DNA of 64,000 nt from Cryptomeria japonica (taxonomy: Eukaryota > Streptophyta > Pinopsida > Cupressales > Cupressaceae): positions 172,618,861-172,682,860 of the forward strand of contig NC_081406.1 of the NCBI RefSeq assembly GCF_030272615.1. The letters are read 5' to 3'. A program made the translations under genes and the position numbers. Positions 11,226 to 21,918 of this stretch are shown here, one piece after another; the first letter of the stretch is position 1, and every line of letters begins with the position of its first letter. Below the pieces are notes generated by a model, which ran no database searches, was not told the origin of the DNA, and worked only from the letters and a program-made list of their open reading frames with translations.

Positions 11226-14200
11226 TGTAGTACCCCTACCCTAATCAAATTCTAATCTCGGTTTGACCTTGGTTAGTTTACCATGTTGTATTGTTATAGT
11301 CATATGTTATGATTATTGTGCATACCTGTTAATGTGGTTTTCGCATCAATTCTTATGTAAATTTATATGTTCTGCTGATTCATGTTATTAATCTCGGGCT
11401 AACACTTTTAAATATATATAGATGTATGCATGTGTGGTTCATGGTTGCAGGAGATTGCAGGTACAATACCGCATAGGTACAGGGTTCATCTCCACCTAGA
11501 TTTACAGGTTTGAGTGTACCTCTTTGGTCCTTAGAGTTTGGATTAGGTGGTTGTAATACCCTAGTTGTGCTCAAGTGAGCATCGTCAGTCGTCCGTCAGT
11601 TCCCCTTTGGTTGGGTATGTGGATCGTCTATCTAGTTGGCTTTTTGGGGTTGTGTGCTTTGCATGTGGTAAAATTGAGTATTAATCCTTAGTGTTTAATT
11701 TGATTTAATGTGTGTTTACGCATTAGTAATTAAGGGACTAAATTAAATAGGTCCCCTTTGTGTGATTAATCATTAATTAGAATTGCTCAATTCCTATTTA
11801 TAGAAAGCTCAATTAAATGATTAATTTTAAATGATAAACCTATTCAGTTTATGTATTTTGAAAGGAAAGATTAAATTTTACTCGAAATAGAAATAATTTA
11901 ACCTCTTTGTCATTTTGGTAATAGAAAGGTTAATTTCAATTAATTGAGAAATCAATTTTTCTAAGAAAAGCAAGTTTAGTATAGTTGATTTGTTAAAAAG
12001 AATGATTTTTCATTTTATTTAAAAGTAAATATTTTTAAATCCAAAAATGAGAATTTTGGTCAAACATTCTTGCTTTTAACCTAGTTTTGGAAAATATTTG
12101 GGAGGATAATTTTTGGAGAGAGATTTTTGGAAAATATTTTTGGAGATTATTCTTTAGAATGAAAATTTTGGGATCTTGAAGGAGAAGAAATTTCTTCAGC
12201 TTGCAGGTTGGGCTCTTCATCGGATCTTTTCCAGGATTGCTAAATGAGGTAGGATTCTTGTTTATCTCTTACATTTCTTTGTTTAGTCAAGATTGTTTGG
12301 TTTTTGGAAGAAATCTGGTGGTGGTGTTGAAAAATCTCATTTATTTGAGGAAAATTGCCTATTTTAGTCTGGTTATTCAACAAGATTTGTATATTTTAGG
12401 AAACCATGGACATTCTGAAAAATTTGTTTGAGTCTTTGTTTGAGACTGTGTTATAAAAAAAACTGGGATTATTCTTTTTTTTAAAGTTTATATTAAATAT
12501 AAAACTAATTATGAAACGAAATTTATTAGGGCGGATTGGGTTTTGGAGGGCGGAGGAGTCGAGGCTCAACCCGCGCCCCCCTCTCCTCCATGGGCTCACG
12601 TAGCCTTGGAGGTCTGCGACCACACTGGTGGCCGCAGAGCTCTGCAACCACAGTGTGGCCACAAAGACCTACGACCCCATGGTGGCCGCAGGGACCCTGC
12701 ATCCACTGTGTGGATGTCACGGGCCTACATCCACCACGGTGGCCACATCCTCCGCAACTAGGGCACAACCCCCACTCCCGTGGATGGGAGGTGGGCCCCA
12801 CAAGTTTTCCCTTTGCCTTTTTTTATTTATTTTATTTAAAATAAAATTAAAAAATGCATCGCAATTTAAATTTGGGGTTATTTAAAAGGTTTTAATATTT
12901 TATTTTTTTAAGTTTTTAAATAGTTCTTTTTAAATTATTAATTATTATTTAGTATATATTTTATTAATTGTGGATTAATATATATATATATATTAATTAC
13001 TAGTTAATTTATAATATTTTATTAATTATTAATTAGTATATATTTTATTAATTGCAGATTAATATATTAATTAGTATATATTTTATTAATTGCGGATATA
13101 TATATATATATATAATTTGTATTTTTATATATGTATGCAAGGAAGTATCAATTTATTTGGAAAATGATCATCAATTTTTATTTCTTTTAAAAGGTATATT
13201 TCCATTTTTGGAAAGTGTATATTTGTGTTGCAAGAGATGAGATTAGATTATGGTTTTCAACCAAAGATGAAAATGATGTTTTATTTTGAAAATGAATATC
13301 ATATTTTTATGTGATTAATGAATAATTGATTTTATATCATTGGGTGTTCTACGTATATTATATTTATATTAATGTATTTATGGTTTGAAAAATCATGAGG
13401 AAGTATTTATATTAATGTTATGATGCAAAACGAACTTTAGTGAGTTAGAAAACCATGAGCGACATGTACCTAGACAAGGTAGACAATTCACAATCAGATT
13501 AGACCAATTAGAAAACTGGATCAATTTTAATGTTTAAACAATATGGAAAAAGATTGTCTTTTCCGATCTATGCCTATGCATGTTTAATTTTTTGTATTTG
13601 CATTTTCTTAAGAAATGGTAAGTCCTTGATTTTGTTTTGTTGGACACAGTCGTATGTTGATTTGGGTACCTTCTTATGTCCTTGATCTCGAGTATTTATT
13701 GTTTTCATGTGATGGTTTTGTATCCGGTCATGTCCTTTATGCAGGTGTTGAATGTTGGTTCATGGTTGACCATAACTAGTCAGGTCTCTAGTTAGAGTAT
13801 CATCAATCAGTGCACCTCGTATGATGTCTTGTTTGACCAAGTGGGTATTCCTACCGTATTGAACTTTGTATGCTTGTCTTGTTGTATAACTGGGTTTTAG
13901 GAGTTCGTTGGTTTATGGTCTAGTGTCATATGGGAAAGTGGCATTTGATTGGGGGCCGTGCCCAAAGTGGTTGCTAGGTAACCCATCAAAAGTGTGTCTA
14001 AATAAGTGATAACCTAATAGAATATTAGAGAATTTAGTTATTCAAAACACTAAGTAAGATAAATATGCCTCACGTGTGGGATGAGTGCTAGTACAGACTC
14101 AGCATGCAATGAGAAGGCCTAAAATGGCAAACCATCAACCTTGTCAGCATGAAAGGATGTGTTGGGTCCATGTGGGACTTGGATGGGCCGGAGGTTCGGA

Positions 14201-15324
14201 ATAGGTTGTCAAGGTAACCCAGTAGATGGGGTTGGAACCTATGTAGACCTACCATGGTAGCCATACCAAGTTATGTTCGCTAGTGTGTTGTTGTCTTGTC
14301 ATTGATAGGAGCACTGTTGTGGAGTCATCTTGTTGTGTATGTCATTGTGAGAACCTGATATTTATGTTAGACCATGGGTTTATTATGATGGGTTGCGAAG
14401 ATTTAGTTTCGCAGATGCTCCAGTTGATCTTTGTATTTGCTTTTTATTATGTTCAGTTGGATCCTTTTCCTATTTAGGGATCATTCTTGTATTTATTTGA
14501 CCGATGTGGTCATATGTATTATTGGTTATGTATGCCGTGATGGAAGGATGTTAATAATGTGACCTTATGTATTCTTTACCCTATTATTTTATTAGAGGGA
14601 TCTTGCAGTTGAGCAAACCCGAAGATGTAGCCCACTAGGGGTGAACTTCGATATCATTTCAGTGTTATGTGGTGTTTATGTTCTTATGTTTCCTCTTTAA
14701 TTTAGTATGTATGGATGACATTATTTTAGAATGTATAATGTGGATTAGATGAAGTTAATCTTAAATGCATGTATGTAGTCATCTTATTATATGCAATAAT
14801 TTGAATCATGAAAGAATGTGGATTTGAATAATGGAATGTATTCAGTTGTTGATAATGCAATTAAAGTATGCATGGAAAGTATTTGTTAGTTTATTATTAA
14901 ATTAAAGTATGTAATTAAATTAGATGCATGTATTATGTTTTAATGAAAGATTGTTCGTAATGTATGATTAAATTGTAATGGATGAACTTAATCATGTTAT
15001 CTATATTTTTAACCTTAATGGATGAACCTTATCATGTTATCTATATTTTTATCTTACCAAGAAAATTTATCCTTGTTTAAAGTATTATCATGTCATTAAG
15101 TTAATCAACTTAATTGGATTAATTAGCGTGAGTTGAGTTAAGTGTTGAATTAAGTAATCACGTTGGGAAACTCTTTAGGTGTTATTTGAGTCTTCTGTTG
15201 TGTTATCTATACTTATGATAACTCATTGTATCATTGTGTTGTGTTTAATTTAAAATATATATATTTGCACTCTATTCTTGTGTTTTAGCTTTATCCCTTC
15301 GGGGTTTCCTGGTGGGGCATTACA
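11226..15324 (+). mobile_element. 4.1-kb solo LTR (long-LTR family) with 5-bp target duplication
   Basis: Begins TGTAGTACCCC and ends GGGGCATTACA, flanked by ATATC at 11,221-11,225 and again at 15,325-15,329. The sequence on both sides is the same AT-rich repeat. It contains no polyprotein, and I find no repeated terminal segment inside it, so it is best read as one LTR left by recombination. Homologous pieces recur at 17,697-18,585 (minus) and in three segments between 19,450 and 47,995; the last set starts TGTAATGCCCC after a polypurine tract, which supports the LTR reading. TGTAAYGCCCC starts are common in chromovirus LTRs, so a Tekay-like origin is possible but unproven. Confidence 0.75.
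12614..12752. repeat. GC-rich 28-bp minisatellite inside the solo LTR
   Basis: Five units begin at 12,614, 12,642, 12,669, 12,697 and 12,725 with CTGCGACC, CTGCAACC, CTACGACC, CTGCATCC and CTACATCC, and most contain GGTGGCC or GTGTGG. The block (roughly 12,525-12,800) is GC-rich and CpG-containing in an AT-rich element. Open frames on both strands here (12,526-12,885) are products of the repeat, not genes. Confidence 0.85.
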
Positions 15325-15329
15325 ATATC

Positions 15330-16556
15330 ATCTTTAATTTTAGATCTTTTTTAAAAATACGTCTTAAATTCAATTTTAAATTTTATTTTGGATGTCTATC
15401 TTTAATAAATATCTTTAAAGAAAACAATATTCATTATACTATTCAATTAATAGAAATTGTCTTTGAAATTTTAATTTTGCTCAACTTCAAAATTATACTA
15501 TCTAATTTAATTGGGACATGCATAGAGATATTATCTTCAATTTTAGATATTTTGATTTTTTTTTAATTTAAGATTAAATTTTATGTTTGATGGCTACCAT
15601 TAATAACTTTCTAAATCATTTTTTTTTCTTTAAATGAAAATAAAAAAATCATTGACTACAATTTAGTTAGTTATTATACTTGTTCATTTATTAGAAATAA
15701 ATATTGTTAATTGATCTGAACTTCAAAATGATACTATCTAATTTAATTAGCAACATGCATAGAGATATTATCTTTAATTTTATGTATTTTTAAAAAATAT
15801 ATCTTTAATTTAGTTTTAACTTTTATGTTTGATGGTTTCCTTTAGTAACTTTCTATAGAGAAAACTGATATTTCTTTTTAAAAAATAGTTTTTCATTGAG
15901 TAAAAAATTAGTTAGTTATAAATTATACTATTCAATAAATAGTAGTTGTCTAAAAAATAGATTATTAATAGAATTTTTTAAATTTCAAAATTATAGTACT
16001 TCAATTAATTATATTTTAAAAGAAAATAGAAAATCATTGAATACACATAAAATAGTTATTCATTAAACTATTAGATTAATATAAATTGTTTTAAAAATTG
16101 ATTATTAACTAAGATTTTTAACATAAGAAATATACTATCTAATTTAATTGGGACACGCATAAATATATTATATTTAATTTTTTTAGATATTCTAAATGAA
16201 TATATTTTTAATTCAGTTTTAAATTTTATATTTGATTGCTACCTTTAATAGCTTTCTATAGAAGTTAATGGTTTTTATTTAAAATAAAATAAATTTTCAT
16301 TGAGTACACACTAGTTAGTTATTCATTATACTATTCAATTAATGGTAATTACTTAAAAATAGATTATTGATTGATTTTGTTGAACTTTAAAATTATACCT
16401 TCTAATCAAATTGGGAGATGAATAGAGATATTATCTATAATTTTAGATAATTTGATAAAATATAATTTCAATTCAATTTTAAATTTTAAGTTTGATGGCT
16501 ATCTTCAATAACTTTCTATAAAGGAAAATGATTTATTTTTAAATAAAGTAAATTAT
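15330..16556. repeat. AT-rich tandem repeat, continuation beyond the solo LTR
   Basis: GGGACATGCATAGAGATATTATCT or close variants recur at about 15,512, 15,751, 16,151 and 16,410, that is every 240-400 bp, each followed by TTTGATGGCTACCTTTAATA and ATTCATTATACTATTCAATT blocks. It is an old, diverged satellite-like array. No gene recognised. Confidence 0.6.
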
Positions 16557-17690
16557 TATTAATTAGGGTTAGAGTTAAAATCAAGGTTGTATTTTAATTA
16601 AGGTTACCTTGATAGTATTAGGGTTAGTAATATGAGGGTCATATTTAACCTATTAGAATTAGAATATATATAGAGTTTAAATTAGAATTAGGGTTAGTGT
16701 TAAGATTAGGATAAATAAATTTAGAATTATGACCTTAATCATAATGTTATATACCCAATCCTAACACTAACTCTAACCCTCAATATTTCAAAGCCTTGAA
16801 TGTGTTGGGTTACGATTAGAGTTTGAGTTAAATTAGGGTTAGGGTTTAATTTAGAGTTAGGGTTTAATTAGGGGTTTTGATCTAGGTTATGGTTAGTGTT
16901 GAGTTAGTGTTTGGGTTCTAGGATAAATCTTGAGGTCAAGGTTGTGGTTGTGGTTGGGGTTGGGGTTTAAGTGGGGTTAGGATCATAGTTTATTAGGGTT
17001 ATGGTTAAGATTCTAGGAGAAAGCTTGGGTCGAGGTCAATTTTAGGCTTGGGGTTGGTGTGATGGTTCATTTAGAATTAAGGTTAAAGTTAGGGTTCAAT
17101 TAGGGTTATGGTTAGAAACATATTTGTAAAACCAATTATAATTAATGCCTTACATCATTAGGTTAGGGTTAGGATTAGGGATAGTGTTAAAGTTATAGAG
17201 TAAACTTTGGTATCAAGATTACAATTATCATTAAGGTTGAACTAACATTTAGGTTCAAGTTTAATTAGGATTAAAACTAGAATAAGGATTGTCATTACAA
17301 CTAGGGGTAGTGTTAGGGTTAAGGTTAGGTTAGGTTAGGGTTAAATAGGATTAGGTATCAATTAGGATTATAGAAGAGATATTTGACTTAGGGTAAGGAT
17401 TAGGGTTAGGGTTATATTACAACTAAAGTTTCAATAGCATTAGGTTGAATATTAGATTAGGGTTAAGGTCAAGGTTATGATTCAAGTAGGATTAATGTTA
17501 ATGTAAGATTAGGATTCAGTAGGGTAAAAAATATTTTATTTATGATATGTTTTGAATTAGGGTTATGGTTGGAGTTTAATTTGGGATATAGCTAAAATTA
17601 GATTTAGGGTTAAATTGGTGTTAGGATTAATGTCAAGCAGGTTTTAAACAATTTAGCATTAGGGTTAAATTATGATTAGATTAGATGTTG
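16557..17690 (+). repeat. Degenerate TTAGGG-like repeat, about 1.1 kb
   Basis: The plus strand is made of irregular GGTTAGGG, GGATTAGGG, GGGTTTAATT and AAGGTTA blocks, with short exact runs such as GGTTAGGGTTAGG. Both six- and seven-base spacings occur, so it is not a clean plant TTTAGGG array. No open frame or gene. It ends where the long-LTR fragment starts at 17,697. Confidence 0.65.
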
Positions 17691-17696
17691 GACTAG

Positions 17697-18585
17697 TGTA
17701 ACGCCCTGCCAAGAAACTCTAGGGGAAAACAACTAACAATCTAGGAAAAGAGTGAATTGTTTTTTCTTAAACATTAAATGAACTCTTTAAAACCTTAAAT
17801 GAATAAGGTTAGGTTAATTTATACATGTGAAATACTACTAGAACTTCTCCCCTAAGGTTTCTCAACGTGGTTACTTAATATAACCATATATTATCTAAGG
17901 AATTAATCTAAATCAAAGATAAAGTTTAATACATACATGTAGTTAAGAAACATAGTGATTCATACAATTACATAGCATAAGATAAGTATTTCTAAAGCTA
18001 TCTTAATTAACAAAACACAATGAGATAAACATGAACATATTTAATTGCAAGATCAATGTTTCCATTAATTGACATATAAAACCTATCATCTAAAAATCAT
18101 TTCATTTACATCAAGGTTACATCATAAGTACATCATACTTACATCATGATTACATAATTGCCATGAAGGAATGCATATACAAAGCTTACATCTGATATAC
18201 ATAAGTACAATTGACAAAACCATAAACTCACTGTCTGAAACACTGATCTGACCAAATCCAAGAGAGCAAACTAGAACAAGTATGAATCCAATCCATGCAA
18301 GACCTATACAAAATCCTCGATGGAAGAAAAAACACTACCACCCAACCATGTAGACCAAATAGGACCAACCCACTATATCAGGAGATAGACATAAGGCCCT
18401 CAAGAATACGAACAAGGAACACAACACAAGGCCTAAACACATTTCCACCGAGTAACCACAAGAAAGATACACATAGACCAAACTCTTAATAGGAGTACTC
18501 CAGAGGCTACAAACTAAGAGGCAAAACAACAGTTATTACAAGGGGAGAGTGTCATCGCATAGCTTGATATGGATTATCCTGGTGT
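17697..18585 (-). mobile_element. Truncated copy of the long LTR, minus strand
   Basis: The reverse complement ends GGCAGGGCGTTACA at 17,697 and matches 39,180-39,870 plus 47,908-47,995 closely; for example AGCTATGCGATG, TTGATGTAAATGAAATGA and TTGAGAAACCTTAGG are shared. It supplies the true 3' end of the LTR that is missing from the interrupted copy. ACTAG at 17,692-17,696 may be one half of a target duplication. Homology stops at about 18,585, next to unrelated plus-strand sequence. Confidence 0.75.
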
Positions 18586-19449
18586 AATTCCATTTCCTTC
18601 ACTTAGTTGGCCCTAGTTGTGTGTTTAGTGTTGTTTCTATCATGTTTGCTTGAACCTCTGATAGTGTTTTAAGGGAGAACACTGCGGAGAGTGGATCTAG
18701 GCATGTTGGGTAATCAAATAGTATAGATATTCGCTTAAGGAAATAAAAGTGTATTTTATATGATAAAATTCATTTGTAACCATTTGGATCATAAGATGTA
18801 TTAGGAAGAAGAGTGAATTGGACTAAGTAGATTGTGTTATATGCATGAGATAAATTTAAAGATCTATAGACTTAATTGTTTGATGAGTGTCTAGGGATGC
18901 CTACATGGTTTCTAATTGAGTTAGGTGGGCATTAGGTGGTTTTTGTAGGTAACTATATTCATTTTCTCTCTTATATTAAGTTTTCAATGTACTTTACGAT
19001 TGGTGTTTGGTGTTAATGTTGATATGATTTTATGCCATGAACCTTCCTTCTTCCAAAATGTATGGATTGTGGACCTTAGATGGTGTAGGATACATTAGTA
19101 TTTGCTAAATTTGAGAACTTAATGTTAGAGTATGTTGTGTTTTCCCTAGTAATGTAGGAAGGAGTGTATGTGTAAGATGTTGTGTTAGATGTATATCTAT
19201 CATTTTAATGGTCCATATAGATGTTAAGGAAGTGTTTTCATCTTTGAAAAGTGCAAGATATGATGTTTGGTACATTAAGATATGTCTACCTTGGATAAGG
19301 AATTTAGTATAGAATTTATGTTCTACAAGAATACTTGTGGAATGATGGTTTTAGTATTATTTAATATAAATGTTATGACTAACATATCTTTGTTTTTCCT
19401 ATCTTAGCCTTGCGACTTCCAGGAGTAAGTCGAACCCTAGGGGGGAGAA
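18586..19449 (+). other. Non-coding internal 3' region of a long-LTR element
   Basis: No gene recognised. It ends with CTTGCGACTTCCAGGAG, CGAACCCTAG and a polypurine tract (19,439-19,449) that abuts an LTR start at 19,450, so it is most likely the 3' untranslated part of the element whose 3' LTR follows. The coding part is absent; the left junction at about 18,585 is a rearrangement or truncation point. Confidence 0.5.
19439..19449 (+). promoter_or_regulatory. Polypurine tract of the long-LTR element
   Basis: AGGGGGGAGAA directly before TGTAATGCCCC. Confidence 0.7.
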
Positions 19450-20384
19450 TGTAATGCCCCTTCCTTGATCAGACTCTATTTTACCTAGTTTGAATCTGGT
19501 TGACTTTTTCTATTGTTTATGTGTATGGATGATACTCTATATTGTGATGACTTTTATTATGATAGTGTGTTACATAGTTTTAGATTTAATAATTGTTGTT
19601 TATGCATTATATCTTTATGGATATTTAGATGTTAGATTTTATGCTTATGTATTGACCATGGACTGACATATTTACTTTATGTATGAGATACATCATATGT
19701 TTGTTTTCATGTATGTGTATGAGTTTGTGTGGGGTGTGAGGGGATGATCTTTAGTCACTCACTTCGGAGAGACATGGAATGTCACGACTCTCCTCTACCG
19801 GTGTGCCTGTAAATGTTGGGTATAAGTATGTATGTTTTTTTGGTGGTGCATGATTGCAGGTACATGGCATTGACTCCACCTGGATTCACAAGTCTGAGCA
19901 TGCCTAAATTATCCCAATGAAAGTTGTGGAGATAGTCATAGGGCCCATCATTGTCACCCTTGCCTTGCTTAGCTTTAGAGCGATATTTATGGTCCTATGT
20001 CAGCCTATTCATAATGTCACATAGGCAACAATCCAATAACCCTGGCTATATTGCATGTGAGTATGCATTTGTATTGTGAATGGGTTTATTTGTCATAGTA
20101 TTTTGGGTAGATTTTAATTATAATACTTCTATCATTAAGTTTTATTTTATTGTGTTAATTTAATCTAAATACATTTACTTTTGTGTATTAAAATTAATAT
20201 ATATACATGAATATATATTTATGTGGGTACTAAAATAAAATATAAATATGAATATACGTGAATATATATATGTGTGTGTGTGTGTGTGTGTTGAAATAAT
20301 ATTACCTTGTCAATAAATTAAAAAATTTATATTAATGTGTAATTAATTAAAATTAAAATGTAAGAATGAATAATTAATAAATTG
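19450..20384 (+). repeat. Long LTR, segment 1 of 3
   Basis: Starts TGTAATGCCCCTTCCTTGAT and follows the solo LTR at 11,226 block by block (GCATGATTGCAGGTAC, CTCCACCTGGATTCACA, GCATGTGAGTATGC). It stops where LINE-B begins, 935 bp in. The corresponding point in the solo LTR is about 12,160, and the sequence at 36,736 resembles what follows there, so the LTR continues at 36,736. A (TG)n run lies at 20,270-20,291. Confidence 0.7.
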
Positions 20385-21008
20385 TGTGATTCAAGGGCTC
20401 CTGGGGAAAAAACCAGCAAGAAAACCCCCAATCCTAGCCCAAAAATACAAAAACTAAAAAAGATAGCTTCCTAGAAAGCAACCTATGAACTTATGGGCCA
20501 AAGAATTAGCCCATACAAATCTTAAAAATTACAATTTCATCACTTCATAACACTAAAATATGGCCTTTATATTCTTCCAGTTCGTGATACATTACCCCAA
20601 ATCTGAACTTAACAATAAGTAGCATTTAATGTTAAGTATGCTACAGTATACATATTAAAAAAGGCTACAATAGCATAAACAAACAAGGGGGCACTGTGTA
20701 TCCTGTAGGACTCCACCACTTGGAAATGGAACAAAGATATTCATGAAGTGTTAAACAAAACATTTTATCATCAAATCGAGACCCAGATACAAGTATAATC
20801 AATAAAACTTAGAATTGGCAACAACTTGCTTACTCAACGTCCAAGGGCAGAATGTCCACATTCAACTCCACTATCTCTACATTTGTCACTTGGACCTCAA
20901 TGGGAAGAATAGGACCAAAAGATACATTGGGATGTCTTTATGAAAGTAGATTTGAAAACAATGGTTGTTGAGGGCACAACTACAAATTTGGGGTATTATA
21001 GGCCACAG
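20385..21008 (-). other. LINE-B 3' untranslated region, distal part
   Basis: No gene recognised. The distal end matches the LINE-A 3' end (TTCCCCAGGAGCCCTTGAATCA versus TTCTCCGGGAGCTCTTTGAATCA). A minus-strand frame reading GPILPIEVQVTNVEIVE (near 20,910-20,860) ends in a stop at about 20,832 and could be the end of some coding sequence, but I cannot assign it. Confidence 0.5.
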
Positions 21009-21556
21009 ATTAATCTTATCGCTGGGGTAGCAAGATTCATTGCATCCCATGAAGCAACCAGACTAACAAGGAAGAACCCTTAATACAAAAATTGTTGTGT
21101 TAGAAGATATCAACTACTGCTCAAATCTCAAGAAGCTCCCGCTGTCAAAGTCATCTCCCAACTTTAAGTTTGTAAGGGGTGAAAATGCAAGTGCAAATTT
21201 GGAGAATTATCTTCTAATTACGGAGGGCATTGACACTATCATGCATTTTGCAACTCAAGCCATGTTGAAAACTCCTTTGGAGATAGTTTCAAATTCATAA
21301 AGAATAATATCTATGAGATTCATATTCTGATAAAACATGCAAGGTCACTGGACAAAACAGGGGATACATACATGTTAGCACGGATGAGGTGAATGGAGAG
21401 ACTGAGAAAGATGACGTTGTGGGAGATCACGAGGCTTCACAACTTCTACCCACAAATCCATACTCTGCAACCACTGGAGATGGATCTAATGTTCGAAGCT
21501 ATCTCTATTGCGAAGATGTATCAGAAGCTATTGAGGTAGTTTTGCACAGGGGAGAT
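21009..21556 (+). pseudogene. Truncated UDP-rhamnose synthase (RHM-type) pseudogene
   Basis: Conceptual translation matches the N-terminal UDP-glucose 4,6-dehydratase (SDR) part of plant RHM proteins: RFIASHEATRLTRKNP (21,030-21,080), DINYCSNLKKLPLSKSSPNF (near 21,103-21,165), LLITEGIDTIMHFATQ (21,210-21,258), KNNIYEIHILI, IHVSTDEVNGETE (near 21,370-21,408), HEASQLLPTNPYSAT (21,429-21,475), then directly GDGSNVRSYLYCEDVSEAIE (21,478-21,537). About 45-50 residues between PYSAT and GDGSN, including the YxxxK region, are deleted. An in-frame TAA near 21,081, and frameshifts near 21,090 and 21,275, confirm it is dead. RHM normally makes UDP-rhamnose from UDP-glucose. The C-terminal epimerase/reductase half is absent. 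No intron or poly(A) tract is evident, so retrocopy or transposon capture are both possible. Confidence 0.85.
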
Positions 21557-21918
21557 GAATTCCCCACATCTCACATATCTGACCAAGAAGACCTCGAATC
21601 CATCCAATGCATCCAAAAAAAGAAAATTTTAGGGCGGGTTTCTGAGAGAAACTCCTTGAGGGAACAAGCATCTGGTCTTGATTTGAATCACTGGCCCTTA
21701 GTGAATAATCTAAATCTGGCAGCAAAGCACCAGAAATGTCACCCCACCAATCTGGATGATTTATGAACCATTCAATGGTCATCTTGAGTCCATCTACCAA
21801 TGTATTGTTTGAGAATCTAGGTAGTATCTTTGAATGTTAAAACTTATTATTTTGATAAGCCACATATCCTCATATATGCTAATCTTTGTGATGACCTGTA
21901 CCCTCTGTCTACAATATT
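21557..21918 (-). other. LINE-B 3' region between RNase H and the RHM fragment
   Basis: No gene recognised. A minus-strand 90-codon frame (21,800-21,528) runs across the junction with the RHM fragment and has no visible domain; it may hold the end of LINE-B ORF2 or captured DNA. Confidence 0.35.

Noticed and set aside
12526-12885. Overlapping 72-102-codon frames on both strands, GC-rich, looking like a small gene
   Set aside because: They arise from the 28-bp GC minisatellite inside the LTR; no codon-level conservation with the other LTR copy.
21389-21766. 125-codon open frame as a functional UDP-rhamnose synthase fragment
   Set aside because: The frame fuses RHM residues across a deletion and then runs into unrelated DNA; the upstream part has frameshifts and a stop.
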